64,000 bases of DNA from Mansonella perstans (Eukaryota > Nematoda > Chromadorea > Rhabditida > Onchocercidae): positions 669,097 to 733,096 of the forward strand of contig JBAMDO010000149.1 of assembly GCA_037074765.1 (NCBI GenBank), written 5' to 3'. Position 1 is the first letter of the stretch. Every line of letters starts with the position of its first letter. The position numbers and the translations under genes were made by a program. The notes under the pieces are model-generated. The model worked only from the letters and a program-made list of their open reading frames with translations, searched no databases and was not told the origin of the DNA. Shown piece by piece: positions 1 to 12,210 of this stretch.

Positions 1-464
1 TGGATAGAGGAGAGAAAAAGCACTACGAAAAAAGAAAATGGTAAAAGATGTTCACTAATGAAAAAAGTGAGAGAGCATGAAAATGTTCATGAACTGGTTT
101 CAAATTCTTTACAGAAAGAATTGCCATCACATACAAACAAAAGCAGCATATGGACTAATAGGAGAACAAACATACATCTATTACACCTGTAACGAAAACA
201 AATGAAAATAAGTAAGGAAATTAACCAATTTTTCTTGTCACAAAGTCACAAAGCCTATTGCAGTGAATTTCCACAAGTATCAGTGGGAAAACTTTATTAA
301 ATTACCAAAAAATTTTGCCAACTTCATATTTCATCCGCATATCAAATTCAAATCGATTGTTGTTCAGCACTGTCTAGAAAGAACTGAATTGAAGTGCTAA
401 GTGCTAAGTCTCATCATAAAATTTACCAACCTTGCTCAATATCTTAGTTTATGCAAGCACGAAA

Positions 465-1866
465 TTATAACTCCAAATTATCAGAAGCTTCCATACAACC
501 AAGCTCCGTGTGTTTTAATATTCGTTTTTTACAGAGATATTCCTGAAATGAATTTATAATGAAATTCCAAATGGCAGTTATTAACCTGGAAAGTTTCTTT
601 TACCTTCAGCATCCAACAACTGAAAAATGAACTTCGAATGATCTATTCACGCCATAACTACCTTTTTTTTTTAACTGTTAACATTTTACTGCCTTATAAT
701 TCTCACTAGCAACATCTAAAACTCATGTTTGATCATGAACAGCAAGCGACAAATCTTAGCATGCTATAGCGGCACAATGACTGAAACATAAAAAAATACT
801 ACCTCAAGTAACGGTTTATCCTGGGTTTGATACCATTGTTCGAGATCATTTTCATAACGCTCTAACAGTGTTTCACAGCTCTGTTTTAATGTTACGACTT
901 CAATTGATGGAGTATTCCACATTTCGTACGGCATACCTAATTCTACCTGCAGTTTTAAAATATTACTAAATTCGAAATAATATACTCTTAAAAGATTTGT
1001 AATCCCTGCGAACAAATGCACGCGATGACAAACTATATAAGAATCTTCCTAATGAGTTGAAGAATAAGTTTTACTCACATAAAAGTAGCAGTGTCAGAAG
1101 ACACATACTAAAACCGTCATATGAATTATTAGTTGAGACTACTGTTATTTCATAATTAGATAGGTTTTCAAAATTAAACCGGAACTTCTCAAATATTCGA
1201 TACTCGCTATTACATAAGCTTTAGATTGAAAATAATCAAACCTTAACTCCTTTACTTCTTAGCTCATTCAAAGCTTTCATTGTGCTACTTTCCTCCTTGG
1301 CAAATCGTGAGATACCTGATTTCTCCTTATGCAGTTTATATTGCAACATTCGCTCACAAGTTCCATCCAAAGCTTCAATAAATTTAAGTTCCTTTTCTAC
1401 GGCCGAAATCTATAAATTCTTGAACAAGGTTTCAAACAATTCCATTCTTTCAAACAAAAATACCCTGCCCAGAAAATGTATTAAAAGTCTGAAGATTAAC
1501 ATTCTTTGTTTTTTTCAATAGGCTGGTGGTTTTAGTTAAGAGGTATGCACAGCAATCAACGACAATACGCGTAATCCTTTTTGTAATTTCTTTATTTTTA
1601 TGCAGTTATTTTTTATCCGTACATTTTTAAAAAAATCTAGGCTTTTTACCATTCTTGATAATAAAGATAAATTTTCAATTTTTATTATGCTAAAATATTC
1701 TTCATACTTGCCTTAACATTTCTATCATCTGCTAATTGTTCCTGAAACTCTCGTGCAAATAATACACATGATTCGCAACGTGATGGAAGATCGACCGTTG
1801 GCTCAGCAATAACTACAACTGACTTCAAATATAGAATTGATATCACAAACAGTGAAGTGATGAAAT
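465..1866 (-). CDS. Canopy-family (CNPY3/4-like, PRAT4) ER saposin-like protein; 5' end unresolved
   Basis: Canopy proteins are ER-luminal co-chaperones with a saposin-like fold held by six cysteines; vertebrate CNPY3/4 help toll-like receptors fold. Exons read on the minus strand: about 1866-1712 (hydrophobic signal-like stretch, then LPSRCESC), 1409-1242 (ELKFIEALDGTCERMLQYKL, then HKEKSGISRFAKE), 946-803 (GMPYEMWNTPS, QSCETLLERYENDLEQWY) and 542-465 (YLCKKRILKHTELGCM, stop). All six canopy cysteines are present (two in exon 1, one in exon 2, one in exon 3, two in exon 4), and the order matches the family. Exon 1 ends best in phase as AAG with a GC donor (GCAAGT). A short segment between exons 1 and 2 may be missing from this model. 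No in-frame ATG precedes the signal-like segment; its open frame runs back over the end of MED31. Family assignment is firm; the N-terminus is not. Confidence 0.85.
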
Positions 1867-2769
1867 TAGGAAGATGCCGTTGGAGATTTTTGCCGTTGTT
1901 GTGGCGACTGCTGCTTCCATTCCTGCTCGTCGTCAGCCTGCTCAGTTGTATACATCTAGAAATTTTAATTTATGCGAAAACCACAACATTATAATGTTCA
2001 TTTTAATGATACAAGGACCGAACAGACTAAAAACAAAAGTCAAAAAACAGAATATGAAAATACAGAAAACTAAAATTGATTTCGTCCTCGCCATCGCAGC
2101 TAACATTTTAAAACAATAATCAAACCTTACATGCAACCGCTGTCGTTTGCGAGTATAATACTGCCACTGTAGTAATTGTTGCTCTTCGATAAATTTTGCA
2201 TTTGCTGTACAAGTTATTGCTTCACGAAAAGCTGAGCTCTGTATCGCTTCAAGAAAGTGTAAACACTGCGGATATTTCAAAGCTCTGTAAAAAAAATCAA
2301 AAAAAAAAATTTGAAAAAGAACTAAAATCATTGCGTAGAGTAATGCAAAATATTTGACCTCTTATTTAATAAAAGAACATTTGAAAACATTAAACTGTTA
2401 ACAAATCTAACCTTGCGTATTCCGGCCTTTTCCAATATAGAAGATATTTCAAATAATTGATAAAGTACGGTTCCTTAAAATAACCTCGCTGGGCTAAAAC
2501 TAAAATTACTTCCGTTTAAATCACTTGTAACTGAATTTTAGTCCAGTTAATATTTACTTTAAATACGGACTGGCACAATATGGATAAAAAATATGAAAAA
2601 CTGACATGCATAATCTTGTTCATTAAAGAAATCATCTGTTCGAAAAAAAAAAACGTACAATTCAAGTAGTGAGGATTAGCTAAAGCCTGTACAAATTCAC
2701 ATTCAATTTCGAACCGCTTCTTTTGTTCCTCAGATGTTTCGGGACCCGAAACCGAGTTCAAACCGGAAC
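1866..2769 (-). CDS. MED31: Mediator complex subunit 31
   Basis: MED31 (Soh1) is a small conserved subunit of the Mediator middle module that bridges regulators and RNA polymerase II in the nucleus. Exons on the minus strand: about 2769-2659 (RFEIECEFVQALANPHYLN), 2499-2412 (LAQRGYFKEPYFINYLKYLLYWKRPEYA), 2284-2131 (LKYPQCLHFLEAIQSSAFRE, KFIEEQQLLQWQYYTRKRQRLH) and 1955-1866 (Gln-rich tail ending SPTASS). All joins keep phase. The core matches the family from start to end, including the FVQxLANPxYLNxLAQRGYF block, the KYPQCLHxLE block and the glutamine-rich tail. The initiating methionine was not found: no ATG lies in frame in the first recognised exon, so a small 5' exon probably lies between 2770 and about 3600. 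The stop lies inside the upstream reading frame of the canopy gene, which suggests a shared transcript. Confidence 0.92.
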
Positions 2770-3687
2770 CTTCAATGATTTTTTTTTGCACGGCAAAACA
2801 ATCGATCTTCCATAATTCGCAAAAAAATAGTTCACACAGAACCCACCTCGTAAAAGATCCAGATTTCTTACTCGTTCGAAATTTCTGAAAAGCTAGAACA
2901 ATAATTCTTTTAAATACGATACCGCAGACGCGCTGCTCAAACAAAACTTTAACATTTAATGATTAAAGTAAGTAGCACTTTAACTGTCTCACTTCCAACT
3001 TGAGATCACTCTATCAAAAAACCTAAACATTATTTTAGAGCGAAACAGCAATTCAGATTCTTTTTCATCATTACTTATTCCATTCATTTTGATAAGTCTG
3101 AATTCTACTGAAGAAATGACTTTGAATAACTGGTCAATTCCATTGTTTGGAAAAATACTTTCTTAATAAGTAATTTATACATTAAAAATCAATAATTTCG
3201 CAAGAAGGAAGAAAGGAAGCTTCATAAGAAGAAAGAACTGAAAACTTTCAAACGGAAGAAATTGAAAGAAATAATAAAAGTTTATTATTCAAAAATTAGA
3301 AAAACAAAGATGGTGTTCAGCATGCAGTTAGCACTGACTCTCAACAAAGAAAGTAATGGAAAAATCTCTTTCATAACACTATTGAATTTTCCCTCACTTC
3401 ACATTATTTCCCTTTTTAAACATATTATTTACAGATACTCAATGATCTCGAAAGTATAAACAACAAACTAGTTGCGCAACTGAATATGATGGTACATTTG
3501 TTAAACATTTTAAACAAAAGTAGTTTAACGAAAATCTGCAAAGCTGAATTGCTCAACAGACGAAGAACGAGAAAATCTAAGTGATTCTTCTTTGAATTAA
3601 AACTAAAATCTTTTACTGAATAATTTTATACTTTTCCAGTGCTCTAATTCCACAACATCTCAGTCAAATTGTACCAATAATTATAAT

Positions 3688-6067
3688 TTATTTCTCTCGT
3701 TTTTTTCCTAAAATAAGCAAATTTTCAGGCGAAACAGTTCTTTTCACATATCTACATAAGGATACATCATATCCAAACTTCCGAAGTTCTACGACTCGAC
3801 CAAATTCCAAAACCGCTTTAGCTTTCTGTCCAAGAAGTTCCTTTTCCACTGAATTCATAGAGATGAATTCCAACACTGTTTTCTGTTGATTCAAATTTTC
3901 TGATTTCGGCGAATGAAATGAAACAGAAACATCACCATCAAAATTTTCCTGAATGTGACAGAGTTTTTTTTGTAAGTTTGCATCTTTTTTGATAAGCTTG
4001 ATAAGTTTGCATGTTTTGCAACTATTCTGATTTTTAGAATTTTATAATTACTAGAAAAGCTTTGTCGATAATACCTGACAGGAAAGACCGCAAACGGCCC
4101 ATGTTGAAATATGTCTTAATGCTGCAAATTCATTAGAGCTGCAAATACCATGAGATTCTAAGAAGGTACGGCCAACATACTGAAAAACGAGAATATTCAC
4201 AGCAAATGAGTTTTCAATGCAAAAACTGAATTATTATAATAAATATTCAATACAAAAAATAAGGGAAGGCTAATGAAAAAGTTTAGCCACAAAATAAGCT
4301 ATTAACTCATTAACCTCTCTGTATGTGGTCCGGTGATGGCAACATGGAGCTAAAACAAAACCGCATAAGTTCAAACCACTTCTCATTCCATTCACTAAGC
4401 ATCGAATGCCAAAATCCGTGGCAGCACCACAAAAATGTTTGCATACTGCTGCTATATTATCCACATTCTAAAAATTTTACGAATTCACATTCCCGTATTA
4501 CGTCTTTTGAACTACAAGTTCTAAGCGACAAATAACTTAAGTCCGGAAATTCTAAATCCGATCTGTTATGCTCTTGCTTCTCTATCGAGAATTTTTTCCT
4601 GGAATCATTTTTTAGCAACTCACACGAATCAAATCGATTTTCGACAAAACAAGATGCTCCACCGAGCAACGTAATCGCTCGAGAAATACTGCATCCATTT
4701 CCTTAATTTGAAGTAAATTAATTTAAATTAAAAGCTGCATATCTTTTTTTTTGTAGAAAAGAAAATTCACGAACTCATGGAAATAGTGCCACAGCACATA
4801 ACCATCAATCAGAACGCTAATGTATGATCTTTCTTCCACTCGAAAAAAGTAGATATATTACTTTTTCATATTTAAAATTTTCACAACAGCGCTCTTTACC
4901 TAAAATCCCAAACTCCAAATAAGTGAAATTAGATATTTGACCCACTTACCTTGCGAATTTTATTATCGAATTTATTCCTTGAGCCCGCCTTCTCAATCAG
5001 CAGAAACTGACATTCTGGAGCAATTTTGGCCATCCAATATGAAAGCTCTGCTCTTCCAGTTCCAAAATCTATCATACACCAACGCTTGTCGTTATTCAGC
5101 AAATCGGCTAATCTTAAATGCTCTAAAAAGAAGTGGAAATTCCGGAAATTACCATTTCACAACTCAAGTAAAAATAATTTAATACAATCAATAAAAATCG
5201 GAAAAGATAAAAAATGACATTTATTGGTGTTCCAGCTTGTATGAATGAGTTGTCGAATAAATCTTAAACATAAATTTGAATTCTGAAATTACCTATTATC
5301 GACGATATCTGCCATATATGTTTTTTATTCAGTTTTGAAAGATTTGCGGAACAGTTTTCAACATAATCATTTTTCAGGAAAGAATCTTTAATATCATTAG
5401 AAATCTGGTCGTATATTTTTTCAACGATTTTCCGCATTTTCAACAATTCGTTGTCTGTAGGACGATACCACGGCTCTACTTCATTTGAAGATCCTATAAA
5501 AAATTAAACAAAATGCTTTCCAAGATATCACAAATAAAACTATAAATATTAAATATCATACAAACAATGCGTTATCACATCTGGTCTACCATCACTCAAA
5601 ATGAATTCCAGATAAAGTTACGCAATTAGAAAGCAAGAAAAAAAATGAAAGGATGGACCTGCTAGGTTAAAATTTTCAACAACCCATTGTTTTTCAGGTA
5701 AACGACTATTACATCCAGAAGACAAATGTTTCGCCAGTTGCGATTTTTTCACTGTGTGCTTTGAATCGTTCGGACAAACGATACGATCCTAAAAACTGCA
5801 ACAGCAATACAAATAATTATCAAATTCAAACACTAAGTGCAATTTGATGGTGAATGAATAAATTACGGAAACGAAATGAAAAAAAAGAAATCGACAGTAA
5901 TCTTATTCGTGTAATTAGTGTGAAAACATACTGATTTCATATGAAACATATGAAACCTCATTCAGTTCATCGTAGATAGCATGTTCTCCACAATATTTCT
6001 GACCACTTTTCACCAGCATTCGACATTTTCTGTTTTTCTTCTTAACAATAAATGAACATCGTTCCAT
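3688..6067 (-). CDS. TRMT13: tRNA:m4X modification enzyme TRM13 (tRNA 2'-O-methyltransferase, position 4)
   Basis: TRM13 is a SAM-dependent enzyme that 2'-O-methylates position 4 of the acceptor stem in some tRNAs. Eight exons on the minus strand: 6067-5957, 5788-5659, 5493-5293, 5122-4950, 4701-4624, 4467-4315, 4179-4075, 3948-3688, giving 403 residues in a continuous frame. Residues 4-29 form the N-terminal CCCH finger (C4, C15, C26, H29). Residues 42-63 form the U11-48K-like CHHC finger (C42, H48, H58, C63). The methyltransferase part shows the SAM loop (WCMIDFGTGRAELSYW) and the family signatures KHFCGAATDFGIRCL and PCCHHR. The start ATG lies a few bases after an acceptor-like TTTTTATAG, a candidate trans-splice site. 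At 403 residues it is somewhat shorter than the human protein (about 480). It is the first of three same-strand genes, about 0.9 kb ahead of MED31. Confidence 0.94.
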
Positions 6068-6072
6068 GATAT

Positions 6073-6075
6073 CTA
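6073..6075 (-). promoter_or_regulatory. Candidate spliced-leader acceptor of TRMT13
   Basis: On the minus strand, TTTTTATAG ends five bases before the TRMT13 start codon. No upstream coding exon in phase was found. Such an acceptor directly before the start is typical of trans-spliced nematode mRNAs. This is inference; a 5'-RACE or SL-tagged read would settle it. Confidence 0.35.
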
Positions 6076-6980
6076 TAAAAATACGTGAATAATCCTTAAA
6101 AAGTCGAATAATTTAGAGTTTCTTCTGAAGTTCAAATAAAAAGAATCAGTGGCAACATCAGAAACTAACTGTATTAAAGGTTATTATCTTTACAGAGAAA
6201 TCTATACATTTGCATTAGGAAAAATTAATCAAATCGGATTTGCAGTAAGTATCAAACTTTTCTGAATTATACAAAACTACAATGCCACTACATATAGCTT
6301 TCAGAATTGATACAGATCACTCGCCTATTTCAGTTATGACTAAAGTTATGATACTTCATTTACCCACAACAATTAAGTATTTTTCCCGTGCAAATAACAA
6401 ATACGTGCATTTTGATAATCAGAAAACATATTTTTCCTTTGTCGCAACCCAGCAATCTCACAACAAACATAAATGAATTAAATATACATGCAGAACCCAA
6501 AACCAACGAAATCCTAACATGCCTGTTTACCTGCAATACATATGCATAATGCAGTAGCATTTGACCCAATGTGAAAATGTTTTGGGTCAATGCAAACAAA
6601 CAAAAATTATGAGTTATTTATTTAAAATTTTAGTTTACTGATGAAGAAATGGGCAGAAATAGTTTGAAATTGCTCCATAGTTATGCTACAGCATGGAGAA
6701 AACAGTATCCTTATAATTTCAGGATAATTAGTCGAAGAAATGAATGCTAAATTCTGAAACCGCAGAAATAAAAACACTAAAAAAATTTGCATATTAAAAT
6801 TTCATGATATAAAAATAAAATTCCGAACAATAGTATGCTTGAAATGGATTGTTAAAACAAGAATGATCTTTTTGGTGATAGGTGATTCTTAAAAATTTTA
6901 ATTTTTGTTGAGATTAGTGATTTTGAATGAATTCCGCTTGAGTTTATATTTAAATTATAAATTTAAATTAAAACTTCCAG

Positions 6981-7154
6981 CTTTACGAGATGATAGAATA
7001 CTTATCTATGGTTAATGACGATATGGCATTGCTAAAGAAGAATGAAAAGGCTCAATTCAAAATGTTAGATTTTGCAACATTTCAATTCCTTGAACTTATT
7101 GGTAATGTCGTCGGAAAGGCTCATCTTCAAAAAGCACTTCATCGTTGGATTTCG
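6981..7154 (+). other. Isolated exon-like ORF, unknown
   Basis: A 58-codon open stretch is bounded by an acceptor (ACTTCCAG) and a donor (TCG followed by GTTAGC), both in phase 0. The translation begins LYEMIEYLSMVNDDMALL, continues as an amphipathic, probably helical segment and ends KALHRWIS. No partner exon was recognised on either side and I do not know the family. It could be an exon of an unrecognised small gene, a decayed gene remnant or chance. Confidence 0.25.
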
Positions 7155-10100
7155 GTTAGCTGGTCCTATTTGTCTTTTATTATCTCTCAATTATGAGAAT
7201 GCTGACTAAAATCTTTTTGCTCACCTGTCATTGAGCAAATCTTGACAGATTTCCCACATTTTCTAAACTTAGCTAACTCAAATTCAAAACTGTCATGAGC
7301 ATTTCTTATGAACTTTGATTTCCATTAAAAATTATCCCTGCAAGATTCAATATGTCTGCCAAAATTGTTCTTAAGTTTTTCGTATCAAATTTCTAAGGTA
7401 AGATTGTCAGTGTTAACTTTCTTAGACCAGGTGCTATATTTAATTCATAAAGTTTGAAACACATTATGACATGGGAATGATAGCAGTTAATAATCGCAAG
7501 ACAAGGAAATGCATTCTAGAAGGTCCAAATAATTTGAAGGATGCTTTTAGTGTTAACCAGTCCAGTTGAGGTATTTTGACAACATAAGTAGAGCAAATTG
7601 ATTAGATACGGAAGTTGATAACTAAAAGCTGTTTACTTGGTTATTTGCAGAACCTAATCGAATCTCTATTGAATATCATTGAGTTAAGATTAAACAGCAT
7701 CGTAATAGTGATAAAATATGATTTCCAATGACCTTAAAATAACTATCGCGATTTATGAGCTTAAAGTAACTGTCGATATTCGATTCTTAAGTTTGTTATT
7801 CTCCGCATCTTTGCTGTTTACCGGTTTTTTCTACTTTCTGCCAATTCGTTATTTTTTTTTATTGCGAAAGCTTATATCACGCTGTACTGCTATTATTGCA
7901 TATTAATACTGAAAAATAAAGTATCCGTCAATCACTTTGAGATAAAGGTAAAGCAAAGAAATTTAAAATAACAAATATTCAACCAGCAAAAAAATTTCAA
8001 TCACTCTGATTAATACAAAGCCTAAATTGCAGTTGAACAACGTTAAGAAGACAATCTGAGTTTCGATCGGTGAACGATGGCACAATGAGTAAAAGTCGAT
8101 TATACTTCTATTTTATTGTTTTTTTCTGAGTGATTTCCAGCTTAATTAAATAAAACTTATCAGCTGTTTGCTCGTCAACATTTTAAAAGGAAGTCAAATC
8201 CTAATTTCAAGTTCTGATGTGGAGGAAAATTTGAATTCAAAGTAAAATTCATGCTTTGATCGTCTTGAAAAATGATTTTCAAAAAGATATGATGTGTTTT
8301 GGTTATGAATTTAAGTGGATCATAGTACTACAATGCAGTGGCTGCGTACAATTTTTTGATTTATGTGTAGACCTAAAATTATAACTAGATAAAATTATTT
8401 AAAACTGTGGTCAGAATTGTAATTTTGGATAATTAAACTTAGTGATGTCATCAGTTTGTTAAATCTTTACTGAAGTAGATTAATTCTTGAAGTGAACAGA
8501 GAAAAACAAAAGGCTCTGGCCGTCTGGCAAGACAGTGAAAAATTTTGATTAATTGCTGTGTAAAATTTTGGTTTTCTATATGGGGAAGGAAAAATGGACC
8601 ACAAAGCAAAGATTGCTGTATTACTTTAAAATTTTAACGGAAAATTTAAAGGCATGAAAACTTTTTTCTTTATTTTTGCTGCCATTATTATTAGTTGAAC
8701 GATTTTTCATTTGGAAAACAGCATTTTTTGACTGTGATTTCATGGGAGTTCAATTAACTTAAAGTGAAAAAAATGGCACTACGTGCTATTTAATAAATTT
8801 TAACGCATACTGTAAATGAAATAATTTTTATAAAAAACTGACGAAATTGCCAGGAGATTGTAAAGAGAAGATTTTGAATTGAAGAATTTGATTTTCGGGG
8901 CGTTTCAGTATATCACTGTTTGATATCTCTCCTCTAAACAAAAATGTGAGCAATTCCTATCTTTTCAGTAAATTTAACAGATTTTATAAAGTAAGCTTGC
9001 AATTCTACACAATACAGCAACAGGTTGCTTCTTAAATGAGTACTGTTATTCTTCAAAGTGAAATTTTATGTGATTAGAAATGTACCTAAGTGTTGAGATA
9101 TCAAGTGTTAAGGTAAACCATTGACATTTCTTTTTCATTAAAATTTTTGATTCATTATGACAATCTGGATATCGTTGACAGCTATTACTGGTATTTTATT
9201 CTAGTAAAATTGGTATTTCAATGCTGAACCTTATACCTTCAAAAACCGGCATTTAGGCTAAATTTCCGGATAAGAAAAGCAACTTTAACGAAAATCAAGT
9301 GGCAGTGGTGGTCAACATTTCAGGTTCTTATCGTAATATCGTATAAAATTAGCTACTAAAGAATGCGATTTGCAAAGTAACATCTGAAATGCACTCATAA
9401 GTGCACTAAAAGAGTTTCACGTCACAACTTCCTAAGGTCGAGATTAAAACTTTCCCAACATACTATACCTAGTGATTACTTTCATGGTTTATAATCCAGT
9501 TTTGTTTTTGCGGCAACATTTTTAAGAAATTTAAGTGTTCTTATTATCGAGAAGTAAATGTTGTGTATACCTATCATATGGCTCATTTTACGATAAAATT
9601 TGTTCTAAAATATACTATTATCAACTCCGTCCCACCAATGTATGGGAAATTTTAATAATTTACACACATTATCATGTGTGTTTGCAGACCTGTTGTCATT
9701 TTTCGCATATGTATATAATATGTGTACATATGATTTTCAAATCTCGATACAAAATTATGATACAAAAAAATAAAATATGACATCGCTGTCATGATTTACA
9801 TTTCTGTATTTTAGTTTTGCATTTCTTTTTAACAGAAAACATTTCTTATTTCCTCGAAATATTCATAACGATGTCGAAATTTGGCAAACTACCATTTCTA
9901 TAGGCAAAGGTTTTGAGTAGCTAACAACGCTGACAATTTAGTTACTCATCCAGACAATTACTAGACAACTGAAAAAGTCTGAAAATAATTTTATTTTTAT
10001 GGCAAATTGAAATACCATTACTAATACATTTTTTAAAATATATATATTTTTTCATATTATTTCCGCGTGTATGTACACGCATACATCAAATATTCATAGA

Positions 10101-10501
10101 AATTATCATATGATAGTATAAATGTTAGTGTTACGCAGAACCATTGCTGTTCTTCGTATTTATCGAAAAAACTGAAACTAGAATAAATATTTGGGTTTGT
10201 TCTAAGCAAATTTGTAAGCATATTTCTGATGTGATGTGAGAGCATTCATTTTCCTGATAATTACAGATTGGGCAAGTTGAAGTCAATGTTATCGAAAATC
10301 ATATTCGACAGAAGTCAATAGGAATAATTCTGCAATTCTGCCATTAATTTCATTATTAATGAGAGAATTGCACGCTTATATAATATAACTGCTTTACATG
10401 ACAGTCTCTAAAGTAAGGTTCAGAACTGATCTGAAACCCCATTTATTTAAATCAATTTACTGTTAAGATTGTCGCTGGAATAAATTCAGAATAGCAGAGA
10501 A

Positions 10502-11186
10502 CTAACCAACGATACCAACGATGAACAGCATACAAGTAGCAACGATAGCCATCATTAAATGCATACAACGCCACCATATGTTGCGTCTAATCTGAACTGC
10601 CATGCGCGAAAATTGTTCTACTCGATCTTCCATCTCGTCTAAAAATGATTATGGCAGCAGAGAAAATATGATTATGGAAATGGAGAAAATACCACAGCTT
10701 ACAGTGAAGAAAGATCGTTTTAAGGGGTATTATCATTTAAATAGAATATTAGTTACAGATGTCTAGAACGTGATTGCAGGATTTTTTTTTTTTTTTTCAC
10801 TTCAATAGTTTAAATTTTTGAAATTGAAAAGATTTTTTAATATATGTCTCATACAATGAAAATTTTTGCTTTCCTTAGGTCAATCAAAGAAAGTCAACTT
10901 TGGTTAATGCATGAGTTATTTCTGGCGTTCAAATTTCATTCCTTCCTTCCAACTTAAAAATGCTACGAGTTAGAATTCAGCACTTCCAAGAATTTATTAA
11001 AGCCGTGAAAAAGAAATCACCAGTACGTGCAATTAGATCCTCTAATAGATATTCACGGTCAAGGATGTGATCAACGTCACCTCGAACAAGTTCTATCAAT
11101 TCTTCAAGCTCTCTCTCGATCGTTTGAAGTATATCTGGATCCAGTGTTGTTACAATACGCGTTGCTGGAAGATTAAACGGTTCCAT
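10502..11186 (-). CDS. Small synaptobrevin/VAMP-like R-SNARE
   Basis: R-SNAREs drive membrane fusion by pairing one helix with Q-SNAREs. Two exons, 11186-11021 and 10638-10502, join in phase 1 to give 100 residues. Residues about 17-76 are a heptad-patterned SNARE helix (ERELEELIELVRGDVDHIL) with the zero-layer arginine at residue 35. It is followed by the juxtamembrane basic-Trp-Trp motif (QIRRNIWWRCMH, residues 71-82) and a single C-terminal membrane anchor (about 83-99). This is the tail-anchored layout of synaptobrevin, with a very short N-terminal segment and no longin domain. The juxtamembrane motif resembles the KLKRKYWWKN of neuronal VAMPs. Sequence divergence suggests a non-neuronal snb-type paralog rather than snb-1. 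It is head-to-head with the NUP214 gene, about 1 kb apart. Confidence 0.86.
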
Positions 11187-12210
11187 TTTTCCTTAAACCA
11201 GAGAGCAAAAGTACAAATGGATAAAATTGAACAAAACCACTGAATAGGAAGTATTGTTACAATCACAGATGAATATTCTAGAAGGCGAATTATCTTAAAA
11301 CTATTCCATTTAAATCACTTTCATTTTAAGATACACTACATCTCTACCAATGTACGGGATATTTCCCGTTTGCCAAACCGGCAGTAACATTGCTGAATTT
11401 TTATCACTTCGATGAAGTCAAGTTTGTAGAAGTTGCATAAATAAGTAGCAAAAGAAAGAATAATTTAGATAATATGAAGTGAATGATTAGGATAAACTGA
11501 TAAAATATATTAAGAATGGAAAAGGATTCAGCATATTCCAAATGTCCAATAAACACAACCTGCTTTGGTTATCACTAAAATTGCAATGTGGTTTTCATTT
11601 CAATCTTTCCATTTCTTTTAAATGCAAAAGACATCAAAAAGTTTTAATTTTATATGCAAAAAATGTTTTTAACAAAGACATCATTCTATTTAAACGTCAT
11701 TTTCATTTCAAATTCCATCTAGTTAGGACATCGTCGAATTGTATATCCACAGGTGTCAATAGCGCAGGTAAGATGCATTGTTTCATTGTGGGTTATTTGC
11801 AAATCAGTACTTTTGGCGCAAATTGGTTGCGCGATTGAAAGATGTTATGTGATCCTTGATGTGCTGATGGGTATGTTGATGATCGGGGCTCTGCTATGAT
11901 AACTTTTAGTTTGTCCCCTGGATGTACAATAGAAATAATCCAGAAAATGTCAAAGTGAAATACTCCGAGTTGATAAAAATTCGATCCTCTTTTTCCTCTC
12001 TTAACTTCTTGCTTTCTATAGTTTCATTCTTCTTTTAGAGCTCTCTTTATTTATACAGAAAATGTTTATTATTGATTATCAGTAGATTTATTAGTGTCGT
12101 ACAATTACTGTGTCCGTTCAATGATTTTTCTAATCCCTTTACATTTTAAAGTTTAATAAAATTGTTTTTAAGAGTTACTCATGGAGTGCAACTGATATGC
12201 AAGAAGAAAG
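11187..12210. other. Divergent intergenic region between R-SNARE and NUP214
   Basis: About 1 kb between two head-to-head start codons, so it should contain both promoters. The 98-codon plus-strand ORF at 11542-11838 has low-complexity, Phe/Lys-rich content and no recognisable domain, and was not called. No clear TATA or initiator element stands out in this AT-rich sequence. Confidence 0.5.

Larger units (their letters stand above)
6068..10501. other. Gene-poor intergenic stretch (4.4 kb)
   Basis: Between the TRMT13 start and the R-SNARE stop I see only AT-rich sequence with short chance ORFs. The sole exception is the exon-like ORF at 6981-7154. No conserved protein segment, RNA gene or transposon terminus was recognised. 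Confidence 0.6.

Noticed and set aside
1282..1521. 79-aa plus-strand ORF
   Set aside because: It is antisense to the canopy exon 1242-1409, which has clear family motifs.
4323..4535. 70-aa plus-strand ORF
   Set aside because: It is antisense to the TRMT13 exon carrying KHFCGAATDFG and PCCHHR.
11542..11838. 98-aa plus-strand ORF upstream of NUP214
   Set aside because: Low-complexity Phe/Lys/Ser content without a domain, and it lies in the presumed promoter region.
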